From NCBI GenBank assembly GCA_900542635.1, contig UQOJ01000044.1, positions 1 to 16,573 of the forward strand: a DNA stretch of 16,573 nt. Direction: 5' to 3'. Position 1 is the first letter of the stretch. Every line of letters begins with the position of its first letter. The notes under the pieces are model-generated. The model saw nothing but the letters and a program-made list of their open reading frames with translations, was not told where the DNA came from and ran no database searches. Shown here piece by piece: positions 7,071 through 14,348 of this stretch. A program made the position numbers and the translations under genes. The DNA is from an uncultured Collinsella sp. (GTDB lineage Bacteria > Actinomycetota > Coriobacteriia > Coriobacteriales > Coriobacteriaceae).

Positions 7071-7231
7071 GTTATCCGTCCTCTCGACAGCAATGAATCA
7101 AACTGTCGTTCATGGTACACCCCGGCAATAAAAGCAATGAGACACCGGTTGCACTGCACGCCAAGAACAGATGTTGCACACGCGCAGCCCACAGATGACA
7201 GGTGCCGACGAACGGCGCGTCGAGCCCTCCC
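7071..7231 (-). other. Spacer between truA and the glycosyltransferase gene, with a 13-codon ORF
   Basis: These 161 bases hold no strong terminator or promoter that I can defend. A 13-codon reading frame (ATG at 7113, TAA ending at 7072) stops one base before the TTG start of the glycosyltransferase gene and spans its ribosome binding site. It could couple translation as a leader peptide, or be chance. Confidence 0.3.
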
Positions 7232-8056
7232 CTAGTCGAGCACGACAAGCTCGGCGGGATCGTAATCCACGCCCATAAACGTAAGGCCGCAGGCAGGAGC
7301 CGTGGGGCCTGCAGCGGTACGGTCGCAAGCATCGATGACCTCGCGCATCCACTCGGGTTCACGGCGATGCATGCCAATCTCGACAAGCGTGCCAACGATC
7401 GTACGGACCATCGAATGCAGAAACGCATTGCCCTCGATGTTAAACGTCAGGATGTCCTCGCCAAACGCAACCTCATGGCCAAACTCGGCGCGCATTACGC
7501 AGCGGTGCGTAGGTTTGCCCACGGCAGAGGCAACCTTGCAAAAGCTTTTAAAGTCCTGCTCGCCCAAAAGCGCAGGGCAGGCGGCCGCCATCGCATCGAC
7601 GTCGAGGGGATAGCGATGCCACCACACAGCACCGCGTGACAGCACGGGCCGCGCATCACGATCGGCAATGCGATAGGTGTAAGTGCGAGAGCGCGCGTCA
7701 AAGCGCGCAGAAAAGCCCTTACGAGCCTTGTAGACCTCGTTGATGGCGATATCTTTGGGCAGCAGGGCATCCATGGCCCGCAGCCACCTACGGCGCGTAC
7801 ACGCGAGCTCAGCGTCCGTTACGGGCACGCTGATGTACTGAGCCACGGCATGAACGCCGGCATCGGTACGCCCCGCGCACGTCAAATCGATCGGGCGGCG
7901 AAGCAGCGTCTCGATGGCTCGACGCAGCTCACCCGCAACCGTCGTCTGTCCCGGCTGCTCGGCAAATCCGCTATACGACGAGCCATCATAGGCCACACGA
8001 AATACGAGCGTGGCGTCAAGCTCGGGGGTCGAATTGAAATCAGACGGCGCAGTCAT
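7232..8056 (-). CDS. truA: tRNA pseudouridine(38-40) synthase TruA
   Basis: Converts uridines 38, 39 and 40 of the tRNA anticodon stem-loop to pseudouridine. The 274-residue protein has the typical TruA length and two-domain layout. The N-terminal strand ends in VAYDGSSYSGFAEQPGQTTV. The catalytic motif is CAGRTDAGVHA with the nucleophile Asp65. The second half contains RTYTYRI, FKSFCK and FLHSMVRTIVGTL, all hallmarks of the family. The ATG at 8056 has GGGAG five bases upstream, and an upstream in-frame TTG falls inside that binding site. It follows the ribosomal operon, as in many Gram-positive bacteria, but is separated from rplQ by a strong terminator. Its expression therefore depends on read-through or on its own promoter in the 92-base gap. 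Confidence 0.96.
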   Translation of the reverse strand: MTAPSDFNSTPELDATLVFRVAYDGSSYSGFAEQPGQTTVAGELRRAIETLLRRPIDLTCAGRTDAGVHAVAQYISVPVTDAELACTRRRWLRAMDALLPKDIAINEVYKARKGFSARFDARSRTYTYRIADRDARPVLSRGAVWWHRYPLDVDAMAAACPALLGEQDFKSFCKVASAVGKPTHRCVMRAEFGHEVAFGEDILTFNIEGNAFLHSMVRTIVGTLVEIGMHRREPEWMREVIDACDRTAAGPTAPACGLTFMGVDYDPAELVVLD

Positions 8057-8091
8057 TGGCGCTCCCAACAAACAAGTAACGGTATCGCGAC

Positions 8092-8122
8092 AAAAAAAGA
8101 GGGGTACGCGAACGTACCCCTC
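8092..8122 (-). terminator. Terminator of the ribosomal protein operon
   Basis: On the minus strand a perfect ten-base stem (GAGGGGTACG with CGTACCCCTC) closes a four-base loop and is followed by seven T residues (8098-8092). It lies 27 bases after the rplQ stop codon, a textbook intrinsic terminator closing the alpha operon before truA. Confidence 0.95.
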
Positions 8123-8148
8123 GAATATAGCCTATGCAGACGGAAAGT

Positions 8149-8616
8149 CTACTCAGCGGTCTCCTCAGCAGGAGCCTCCTCGACGGCCTCGACCTTCTTG
8201 GGAGCAGCGGCCTTCTTGGGGGCCGGAGCAGCCTTCTTGGCCTTAGGCGTGCAAGGCTCGGTGACGAGCTCCATGATAACGATGGGAGCGTTGTCGCCCT
8301 TACGGTTGCCGAGCTTCATGATGCGGGTGTAACCGCCGTTGCGGTCCTGCCACATGCCCTGAGCAGCCTTGTCGAAGATCTCGGCAACGAGCTGCTTATC
8401 GCCGAGCTTGGCGATAGCCAGACGACGAGAGTGCAGGTCGCCCTTCTTGGCCCAAGTGATGATCGGGTCGACGACCGAACGCAGCGCCTTAGCGCGGGTC
8501 TCGGTGGTCTTGATGCGGTCGTTCTCGAAGAGGGCCTTAGCAAGGCTCTTCTTCATGGCCTTGGTGTGGCTCGCATCGGTGCCGAGCTTCAGGCCCTTCT
8601 TAACGTTGTGACGCAT
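8149..8616 (-). CDS. rplQ: 50S ribosomal protein bL17
   Basis: A large-subunit protein near the polypeptide exit tunnel. The 155-residue product starts MRHNVKKGLKLGTD with the family motif SHTKAMKKSLAKALFE, and continues through TTETRAKALR and NGGYTRIMKLGNRKGDNAP, all typical of bL17. The conserved domain ends near residue 121. A tail of about 33 residues rich in Ala, Lys, Pro and Glu follows, as in many actinobacterial bL17 proteins, and is probably disordered. The ATG at 8616 has GAGGAGA about nine bases upstream. It is the last gene of the operon, 30 bases after rpoA. Confidence 0.97.
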   Translation of the reverse strand: MRHNVKKGLKLGTDASHTKAMKKSLAKALFENDRIKTTETRAKALRSVVDPIITWAKKGDLHSRRLAIAKLGDKQLVAEIFDKAAQGMWQDRNGGYTRIMKLGNRKGDNAPIVIMELVTEPCTPKAKKAAPAPKKAAAPKKVEAVEEAPAEETAE

Positions 8617-8646
8617 GGTCTAGTTTCTCCTCAAATATGCGAAGCA

Positions 8647-9588
8647 TTAAGCCTTCAGGCTCAGGCCCATGGACTCAAGCTTGTCCTTCACTTCCTCGAT
8701 CGACTTAACACCGAAGTTACGGATGTTGAGCAGATCGTTCTCCGAGAACTCAACGAGCTGACGGACCGAGTGAATGCTGGCGCGCTTAAGGCAGTTGTAG
8801 GAACGGACGGAAAGGTCCAGATCCTCGATCTGCTTGTCCAGCTCGGCGTTGTCGTTGGTGACCTCGGGAGCGAAGATCGAAGCCTCCTCCTCGACCTCGG
8901 GGGTCTCGGCAAGGTTCATAAAAGCGGCCATATGCTGGTTGATGATATTGGCAGCCTGGACCACGGCGTCGCGCGGAGCGATGGAGCCGTTGGTCTCGAT
9001 CTCGAGGACAAGGCGGTCGTAGTCGGTGTGCTGACCGACACGGCAAGCCTCAACGAGCTTGGCGCAACGGGAAACCGGCGAGTACAGCGAGTCGACGTGG
9101 ATCACACCGATGGGATCGTTGTCGCGCTTGTTGGCCTCGCCAGAAACATAGCCGCGGCCATAGCCGATGCGCATGCTCATGGTGAGATGGCCACCCTCGG
9201 TGAGCGTAGCGATGTGCTGCTCGGGGTTAACCAGCTCAAACTCGGACGGAATAAAGAAGTCCGCACCGGTGACCTCGCAGGGGCCGTCAACCGAGATGGT
9301 GGCGGTCGCCTCGTCGGTCGTGCCGAGAGCCCTGAAGACAAGACCCTTGACATTCAGGACGATGTCGGTGACATCCTCGACCATGTTAGGGATGGTCATG
9401 AACTCGTGCTGCGCACCATCGATCTGAATAGCCTCGACGGCGGCACCCTCGAGCGAGGACAGAAGAACGCGACGAAGGGAGTTACCCAGCGTATCGCCGT
9501 AGCCACGCTCGAGCGGCTCGACGGAGACACGAGCAGACGTCTCGTTGATCTCTTCGACCTGAACCTGAGGCCTAATGAATTCTGACAT
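8647..9588 (-). CDS. rpoA: DNA-directed RNA polymerase subunit alpha
   Basis: Scaffold subunit of RNA polymerase. The N-terminal domain dimerises and assembles beta and beta', and the C-terminal domain contacts promoter UP elements and activators. The protein is 313 residues, the usual length. The dimerisation motif RGYGDTLGNSLRRVLLSSLEG lies at about 28-48. The C-terminal helix-hairpin-helix domain (about 250-311) has LSVRSYNCLKRA, NLLNIRN-like and GVKSIEEVKDKL segments. The linker around 228-250 is acidic. The ATG at 9588 follows GGAGGT by five bases. It sits between rpsD and rplQ, the conserved alpha-operon position. Confidence 0.98.
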   Translation of the reverse strand: MSEFIRPQVQVEEINETSARVSVEPLERGYGDTLGNSLRRVLLSSLEGAAVEAIQIDGAQHEFMTIPNMVEDVTDIVLNVKGLVFRALGTTDEATATISVDGPCEVTGADFFIPSEFELVNPEQHIATLTEGGHLTMSMRIGYGRGYVSGEANKRDNDPIGVIHVDSLYSPVSRCAKLVEACRVGQHTDYDRLVLEIETNGSIAPRDAVVQAANIINQHMAAFMNLAETPEVEEEASIFAPEVTNDNAELDKQIEDLDLSVRSYNCLKRASIHSVRQLVEFSENDLLNIRNFGVKSIEEVKDKLESMGLSLKA

Positions 9589-9620
9589 GTATTACCTCCA
9601 GCCTCAGCAGCCCGGATGGA

Positions 9621-10217
9621 CTACTTAGAGTAGAGCTCGACGATGAGCTGCTCGTTGATATCACCGCTGATCTGCTCACGCGTCGGCAGAGCGAGCACGT
9701 TACCAGACAGCTTCTCGATATCGACCTCGAGCCAGCCAGGGACCTCAAAGCGCTCGGAGGAAATCAGGGCCTCCTTGATGGGGAGGAGGTCACGGAACTT
9801 CTCGCCGACAGCGACAACGTCGCCGGCCTTGACGCGGTAGGACGGGATGTCCACGCGCTTGCCGTTCACGGTGAAGTGACCGTGACGGACGGACTGACGA
9901 GCCTCTTTGCGGGTGCGGGCGAAGCCAAGACGGAAGACGACGTTGTCGAGGCGAGACTCAAGGATGATCATGAGGTTCTCACCGGTGACGCCGTTCATCT
10001 TGCGGGCCTTGTTGAAGTAGCCGTGGAACTGCTTCTCCAGAACGCCATAGATGAACTTGACCTTCTGCTTCTCGCGCAGCTGCATGCCGTACTCAGATTC
10101 CTTACGACGGCGCTTGGGCTGACGGATAGATTCCTTCTTGCTGCTGTAACCGAGCTCAGCGGGATCGATCCCGAGCTGACGGCAGCGCTTAAGAACAGGA
10201 GTCCTGTCGATTGCCAT
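9621..10217 (-). CDS. rpsD: 30S ribosomal protein uS4
   Basis: A primary 16S rRNA-binding protein that nucleates 30S assembly. In several bacteria it represses translation of the alpha operon. The 198-residue product has a basic N-terminal domain and an S4 RNA-binding domain (about residues 88-150: ESRLDNVVFRLGFARTRKEARQ, then VNGKRVDIPSYRVKAGD). The N terminus starts MAIDRTPVLKRCRQLG and lacks the paired cysteines of the zinc-binding form, so this is the zinc-free type. The ATG at 10217 has AAAGGA upstream with rather long spacing (about ten bases). Confidence 0.97.
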   Translation of the reverse strand: MAIDRTPVLKRCRQLGIDPAELGYSSKKESIRQPKRRRKESEYGMQLREKQKVKFIYGVLEKQFHGYFNKARKMNGVTGENLMIILESRLDNVVFRLGFARTRKEARQSVRHGHFTVNGKRVDIPSYRVKAGDVVAVGEKFRDLLPIKEALISSERFEVPGWLEVDIEKLSGNVLALPTREQISGDINEQLIVELYSK

Positions 10218-10236
10218 ATTGATACGATCCTTTCAG

Positions 10237-10641
10237 TTACACGCGGCGACGCTTCTTGGGGCGGCAGCCGTTGTGCGGAATGGGGGTCTTGTCCTGGATG
10301 CTCGAGACCTCGAGGCCAGCAGCCTGGAGGGAGCGGATGGCGGTCTCACGACCGGAGCCGGGGCCCTTGACGAAGACGGAAACCTTCTTCATACCGTGCT
10401 CCATGGCCTGCTTGGCAGCAGCCTCGGCAGCCATCTGGGCAGCGAACGGCGTGGACTTACGGGAGCCCTTGAAGCCCACCTGGCCAGCCGACTTCCAGGA
10501 AATGACGTTGCCCTGGGGATCGGTGATCGAAACGATCGTGTTGTTGAACGTAGAACGAATGTGAGCCTGGCCCACGGAAATGTTCTTACGGTCCGCGCGC
10601 TTCAGACGGGCAGCGCGAACGTTCTTCTTAGCAGTAGCCAT
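10237..10641 (-). CDS. rpsK: 30S ribosomal protein uS11
   Basis: A protein of the 30S platform next to the E site and the mRNA exit. The 134-residue sequence has a basic N-terminal extension, the core THIRSTFNNT-type segment (here AHIRSTFNNTIVSITD), GFKGSRKSTPFAAQ, VKGPGSGRE and the conserved end TPIPHNGCRPKKRRRV. The ATG at 10641 has AAGGAG about ten bases upstream. It lies 14 bases after rpsM. Confidence 0.98.
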   Translation of the reverse strand: MATAKKNVRAARLKRADRKNISVGQAHIRSTFNNTIVSITDPQGNVISWKSAGQVGFKGSRKSTPFAAQMAAEAAAKQAMEHGMKKVSVFVKGPGSGRETAIRSLQAAGLEVSSIQDKTPIPHNGCRPKKRRRV

Positions 10642-10655
10642 CTATCTAGCGCTCC

Positions 10656-11030
10656 TTATTTCTTCTTCTTAGCACCGATCTGACGCTTCGGGCCCTTGCG
10701 GGTACGAGCGTTAGTGTGGGTGCGCTGGCCGCGGACCGGGAGGCCCTTGCGGTGACGAAGGCCGCGGTTGCAGCCGATGTCCATAAGGCGCTTGACGTTC
10801 TGGTTGCGCTCACGGCGGAGGTCGCCCTCAACCATGATCTGGTTCTTATCGATATAATCGCGGATGGCGTTAACCTCATCCTCGGTGAGGTCCTTAACGC
10901 GCGTATCCACGTTAACGTTGCACTCGACGCAGATCTTCGTCGCAGTGGTGCGGCCGATGCCGTAAATGTAGGTCAGACCGATCTCAACGCGCTTCTCACG
11001 CGGGAGGTCGACACCATTAATACGGGCCAA
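10656..11030 (-). CDS. rpsM: 30S ribosomal protein uS13
   Basis: A 30S head protein that bridges to the 50S subunit and contacts P-site tRNA. The 124-residue product begins MARINGVDLPREKRVEIGLT and carries the helix-hairpin-helix YIYGIGRTTA. Its C-terminal motif is GLRHRKGLPVRGQRTHTNARTRKG with a Lys-rich tail. The start codon is TTG at 11030, fixed by homology to the family N terminus and by AGAGGAG about six bases upstream. There is no ATG at that position. It is 14 bases after rpmJ. Confidence 0.97.
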   Translation of the reverse strand: MARINGVDLPREKRVEIGLTYIYGIGRTTATKICVECNVNVDTRVKDLTEDEVNAIRDYIDKNQIMVEGDLRRERNQNVKRLMDIGCNRGLRHRKGLPVRGQRTHTNARTRKGPKRQIGAKKKK

Positions 11031-11044
11031 CGTAGTCTCCTCTC

Positions 11045-11158
11045 TTAACCCTGACGCTGCTTATGACGGGGGTTCTCGCAAATGACGAGGACCTTGCCAT
11101 GGCGCCTAATGATTTTGCACTTATCGCACATCTTCTTGACCGAAGGACGTACCTTCAT
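11045..11158 (-). CDS. rpmJ: 50S ribosomal protein bL36
   Basis: A 37-residue large-subunit protein, read directly from the minus strand (MKVRPSVKKMCDKCKIIRR at the start, NPRHKQRQG at the end). Cys11, Cys14, Cys27 and His32 form the zinc-ribbon site, so this is the zinc-binding version. The ATG at 11158 follows AAAGGA with normal spacing. It lies between infA and rpsM, as in most Gram-positive bacteria. Confidence 0.97.
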   Translation of the reverse strand: MKVRPSVKKMCDKCKIIRRHGKVLVICENPRHKQRQG

Positions 11159-11308
11159 CGTTCTTCCTTTCGGTAGCGCTCAAACTACTTCCCTACTATC
11201 TACTCGCCCAGCCGCAGGCGTTTAAAACTATGGCTGGTCTTCACACACAATCCGACCGTAGGTTGAGCTAAGCCTGCAGCCGGAAATGGAGTGCGTGTAT
11301 GCGTGCCG
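11159..11308 (-). other. Spacer between infA and rpmJ
   Basis: A 150-base untranslated stretch inside the operon. Minus-strand CCAGCC and GGCTGG (11232-11237 with 11208-11213) can form a stem around an 18-base loop, and other short pairings are possible. There is no T-run, so I see no terminator. A weak TTGTGT / TTTTAA pair could be a promoter for rpmJ but is not convincing. Confidence 0.35.
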
Positions 11309-11533
11309 CTATTTATAGCGATAGGTGATGCGGCCGCGGGTCAGGTCGTACGGGGAAAGCTCCACGACAACCCTGTCACCGGGGAGAATGCGGATGTAAT
11401 TCATTCGGATCTTGCCAGAAATGTTGCACAGAACCGAATGACCGTTCTCGAGCTCGACCTTAAACATGGCATTGGGCAGCGGTTCCTTTACCGTACCCTC
11501 GAGCTCAATTGCGTCTTCCTTCTTCACAAGCAA
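11309..11533 (-). CDS. infA: Translation initiation factor IF-1
   Basis: Binds the 30S A site during initiation, working with IF-2 and IF-3. The 74-residue product is an OB-fold protein with the family sequence KKEDAIELEGTVKEPLPNAMF, LENGHSVLCNISGKIR, NYIRILPGDRV and ELSPYDLTRGRI. No in-frame ATG exists. The longest start is TTG at 11533, directly after an in-frame TGA, with weak GAGAAAG upstream. GTG at 11527 is the alternative and would begin at Lys-Lys-Glu-Asp as in many IF-1 proteins, but it has a poorer binding site. The identity is certain. The exact start is not. Confidence 0.96.
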   Translation of the reverse strand: MLVKKEDAIELEGTVKEPLPNAMFKVELENGHSVLCNISGKIRMNYIRILPGDRVVVELSPYDLTRGRITYRYK

Positions 11534-11566
11534 TCATCTTTCTCTAGAAAACGACAGCGATTAAGT

Positions 11567-11595
11567 ATTTTACAACACGTATGCACGCATCGTAA
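11567..11595 (-). promoter_or_regulatory. Candidate promoter upstream of infA
   Basis: On the minus strand a -10 hexamer TAAAAT (11572-11567, five of six consensus bases) lies 17 bases after TTACGA (11595-11590, three of six). It is about 35 bases upstream of the infA start, in the AT-rich gap after map. It would give infA and the alpha-operon genes their own promoter. The -35 is weak. Confidence 0.4.
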
Positions 11596-11631
11596 TAACT
11601 TCGTAATGGCTCCACAACTAAGTGGAACTTG

Positions 11632-12420
11632 TTACATTTCTCCGCCTTGGAGCGAACACCAAGCACCTTGGGCATCCGTGGTGAGAATCACCGGACCGTC
11701 ATTGGTAATGGCGACGGTGTTCTCGTAGTGCGCGGCGGGCAGGTGGTCGTTGGTCGTAACGATCCAACCGTCGGAGCCCGTGCTCACATGGTTGGAACCC
11801 ATCGTAACCATCGGCTCAATGGCAATGACCATGCCGGCCTGGAGGCGAACGCCCCTCCCCTTCTTTCCATAGTTAGGAACGTTGGGGTCCTCGTGCATCA
11901 CGCGACCAATGCCATGGCCCACATAATCACGAAGCACGCCGTAACCGTGAGACTCGGCGAGGGACTGAACGGCATAACCGACGTCCCCGATATGGTTACC
12001 GGGAACAGCCTGCTCGATGGCAGCCTTAAGGCAATCGCGCGTGACCTCGCACAAAGCCTTGGCTTCGGGCGTGGGGGTGCCGACGAAAAACGTCCAAGCG
12101 TTATCGCCGACCCAACCGTCGACAACGGCTCCCGTATCGATGGAGATGATATCGCCATCGCGCAGGATCATGTCGGGGTTGGGAATACCGTGGACCACGG
12201 CATCGTTGATCGATGCGCAAATGGTCCCCGGGAACCCGCCGTAACCCTTAAAGGCCGGGGTGCCGCCATGCATGCGGATAATCTGCTCCGCGAGCTGATC
12301 GAGCTCAAAAGTCGAAACGCCGGGGCGCACCATGGCTCCAACGTGGCGGAGCGCCATCTTAGATAGCGCTCCTGCCTTCTTCATCTGCTCGATTTGCGTT
12401 GCAGACTTAATCTTGATCAT
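11632..12420 (-). CDS. map: Methionine aminopeptidase, type I
   Basis: Removes the initiator methionine from nascent proteins in the cytoplasm. The 262-residue protein has the complete di-metal site of the pita-bread fold: Asp95, Asp106, His169, Glu202 and Glu233. His77 is in VVHGIP. The surrounding motifs are IDTGAVVDGWVGDNAWTF, GHGIGRVMHEDP and AIEPMV. It lacks an N-terminal zinc-finger or SH3-binding extension and is therefore the short bacterial type Ia. The ATG at 12420 overlaps the adk stop in ATGA, indicating translational coupling. It is followed by the 98-base gap containing the infA promoter candidate. Confidence 0.97.
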   Translation of the reverse strand: MIKIKSATQIEQMKKAGALSKMALRHVGAMVRPGVSTFELDQLAEQIIRMHGGTPAFKGYGGFPGTICASINDAVVHGIPNPDMILRDGDIISIDTGAVVDGWVGDNAWTFFVGTPTPEAKALCEVTRDCLKAAIEQAVPGNHIGDVGYAVQSLAESHGYGVLRDYVGHGIGRVMHEDPNVPNYGKKGRGVRLQAGMVIAIEPMVTMGSNHVSTGSDGWIVTTNDHLPAAHYENTVAITNDGPVILTTDAQGAWCSLQGGEM

Positions 12421-13043
12421 AGACCGAGAGCCTCTTTGACATCCCCGTACACGGTCTCGCGAGCCTGGTCACCGTTGACCGACTTGAGCAGACCCTGACC
12501 ACGATAGTAGTCGACGAGCGGGCTCGTGGACTTCTCGTAGACGTCGAGACGGTTCTTGATGGTCTCGGGCTTGTCGTCGTCGCGCTGATACATCTCGCCG
12601 GCGCACTTGGGGCAGGTGGCATCGGCAGCGGTGCCGGTGTAACCGCAGGCGCGGCAGGTGCGACGCGAAGACAGACGATCGATGATGACCTCGGGGGCCA
12701 CATCGACCAGAAGGGCGCAGTCGATCTCGCGACCCATGGCGGAGAGCTCGGAATCGAGCGTCACGGCCTGGGCGGTGTTGCGCGGGAAGCCGTCGAGGAT
12801 GAAGCCCTGCTGGGCGTCATCGGCGGCAAGGCGCTCCTTGACAAGGTCGATCACGAGCTGGTCGGGGACGAGCTCGCCAGCATCCATGTACTTCTTAGCC
12901 TGAATACCAAGCTCGGTGCCACCCTTGACGGCAGCACGCAGCAGGTCGCCCGTGGAAATGTGAGCGACGCCAAACTCGGCGACGAGCTCCTGTGCGACGG
13001 TGCCCTTACCGGCACCCGGAGCTCCGAGCAATACGAGGTTCAT
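12417..13043 (-). CDS. adk: Adenylate kinase
   Basis: Interconverts ATP and AMP with two ADP. The 208-residue protein has the P-loop GAPGAGKGT (7-15), the NMP-binding motif HISTGDLLR, DGFPR and the LID region. The LID carries four cysteines, Cys130, 133, 144 and 147 (C-x2-C-x10-C-x2-C), indicating a structural zinc. The spacing between the pairs is shorter than the x16 of Bacillus-type enzymes. The ATG at 13043 has AGGAGG seven bases upstream, while a TTG two codons earlier lies too close to that site. It is placed between secY and map, as in most Gram-positive spc operons. Confidence 0.97.
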   Translation of the reverse strand: MNLVLLGAPGAGKGTVAQELVAEFGVAHISTGDLLRAAVKGGTELGIQAKKYMDAGELVPDQLVIDLVKERLAADDAQQGFILDGFPRNTAQAVTLDSELSAMGREIDCALLVDVAPEVIIDRLSSRRTCRACGYTGTAADATCPKCAGEMYQRDDDKPETIKNRLDVYEKSTSPLVDYYRGQGLLKSVNGDQARETVYGDVKEALGL

Positions 13044-13061
13044 GAGCAATCCTCCTCTAGC

Positions 13062-14348
13062 CTATTTAAAGAATCCATCGTAATCATACATCTTGATCTG
13101 GCCTTCGAGCTTATCGACCGTGTCGAGCACGACGCCGACCATGATGAGGATGGACGTGCCGCCAAATGCCTGGATCAGATGGTTACCCGTGAAGGAGAAG
13201 ATGATCGAAGGCACGATGGCGATGAGCGCCAAAAAGACAGCGCTGGGAAGCGTAATCTTGTTGAGCGCGTTCTTGATGTAGGCCGCGGTAGCCCTACCCG
13301 GACGCACGCCCGGAATAAAGCCGCCCTGCTTCTTAAGGTTGTCGGCCGTGTCATCGGGGTTGAACACCATGGAGGTGTAGAAGTACGCGAAGAACACGAT
13401 GAGGACAACGTTAAGCACCCAGTTGAGCCAACCGGTCGAAAGCGCAGAGGCAACTGCCTGAATCCAGCCGATGCCGGGGAAGAACACGGCAATCTGAGCC
13501 GGGAAGTACAGCAGCGCCGAAGCGAAGATGATCGGCACGACACCCGCGGTGTTGACCTTGATGGGCAGGTAGGTGGTCTGGCCACCCATCATGCGACGGC
13601 CAACGACGCGCTTAGCGTAGGAGACCGGGATGCGGCGCTGGCCGCGCTCAAGGAAAACAATCAACGGGATAACCAGCAGGATGATGGCGCAGATGATCAC
13701 CATGGTGATGATGCCACCGGCATTGCCCTCGGTGCTGGAGAAGATAGCCTGCGGCAGACCGGCCATGATGTTCGCGAAGATGATCAGCGACATGCCATTG
13801 CCGATACCGCGCTGGGTAATGAGCTCACCAATCCACATGATCAGCATGGCGCCCGCAGTGAGCGTGCCGACGATCATGAGGTCGAAGATGATCTCGGGAG
13901 CGCCGGCGCCATTAAAGCTGATGCCGAAGCTCTTAAAGAGGAAGAGGTAACCCACGGAGTTGAGGATTGCCAGAGCCAGGGTGAGGTAACGCGAATACTG
14001 CGTAATCTTGGTCTGACCGACCTCGCCCTCGCGGGCAAGCTCATGCAGGGAAGGCACGACGGCCTGGAGCATCTGGAGGATGATCGAGCTGGTGATGTAA
14101 GGCATGATGCCCAGCGAAAACACCGAAACATAGCTCAACGCGCCGCCAGAGAAAAGATTCAGGAGGGCCATAGCACCTGCGGCGACCGAATTGTTATCGG
14201 TCGAGAAAAGGCCCAGCATCCCCTGGAAGGGAATGCCGGGCACAGGAACGTGCGCACCAATGCGGTACACGACGAGCATAGCTATGGTAAAAAGAATCTT
14301 TTCGCGCAATTCTTTGATGCGGAAAGCATTCTTAAGACCATTTAGCAC
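13062..14348 (-). CDS. secY: Preprotein translocase subunit SecY
   Basis: Pore-forming subunit of the SecYEG channel in the cytoplasmic membrane. The 428-residue protein has about ten hydrophobic helices. Family motifs visible are PVPGIPFQG (35-43, plug region), NLFSGGAL (64-71), ITQRGIGNGMSLIIF (177-191), RRIPVSYAKRVVGRR (238-252), and GVRPG (347-351) in the cytoplasmic loop that contacts the ribosome and SecA. The start is GTG at 14348, overlapping the end of rplO by seven bases, with GGAAAGG inside rplO as the likely ribosome binding site. No ATG precedes the conserved N terminus (LKNAFRIKELR). Spacing to adk is 18 bases. Confidence 0.98.
   Translation of the reverse strand: MLNGLKNAFRIKELREKILFTIAMLVVYRIGAHVPVPGIPFQGMLGLFSTDNNSVAAGAMALLNLFSGGALSYVSVFSLGIMPYITSSIILQMLQAVVPSLHELAREGEVGQTKITQYSRYLTLALAILNSVGYLFLFKSFGISFNGAGAPEIIFDLMIVGTLTAGAMLIMWIGELITQRGIGNGMSLIIFANIMAGLPQAIFSSTEGNAGGIITMVIICAIILLVIPLIVFLERGQRRIPVSYAKRVVGRRMMGGQTTYLPIKVNTAGVVPIIFASALLYFPAQIAVFFPGIGWIQAVASALSTGWLNWVLNVVLIVFFAYFYTSMVFNPDDTADNLKKQGGFIPGVRPGRATAAYIKNALNKITLPSAVFLALIAIVPSIIFSFTGNHLIQAFGGTSILIMVGVVLDTVDKLEGQIKMYDYDGFFK

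Noticed and set aside
8134..9585. A 483-codon plus-strand open frame opposite rplQ and rpoA
   Set aside because: The minus strand encodes unmistakable bL17 and RNA polymerase alpha. Long antisense frames are expected in GC-rich DNA with strong third-position bias.
12960..14345. A 461-codon plus-strand open frame opposite secY
   Set aside because: It is the antisense shadow of SecY. The translation is rich in Asp, His and Arg, with no domain structure and no ribosome binding site.
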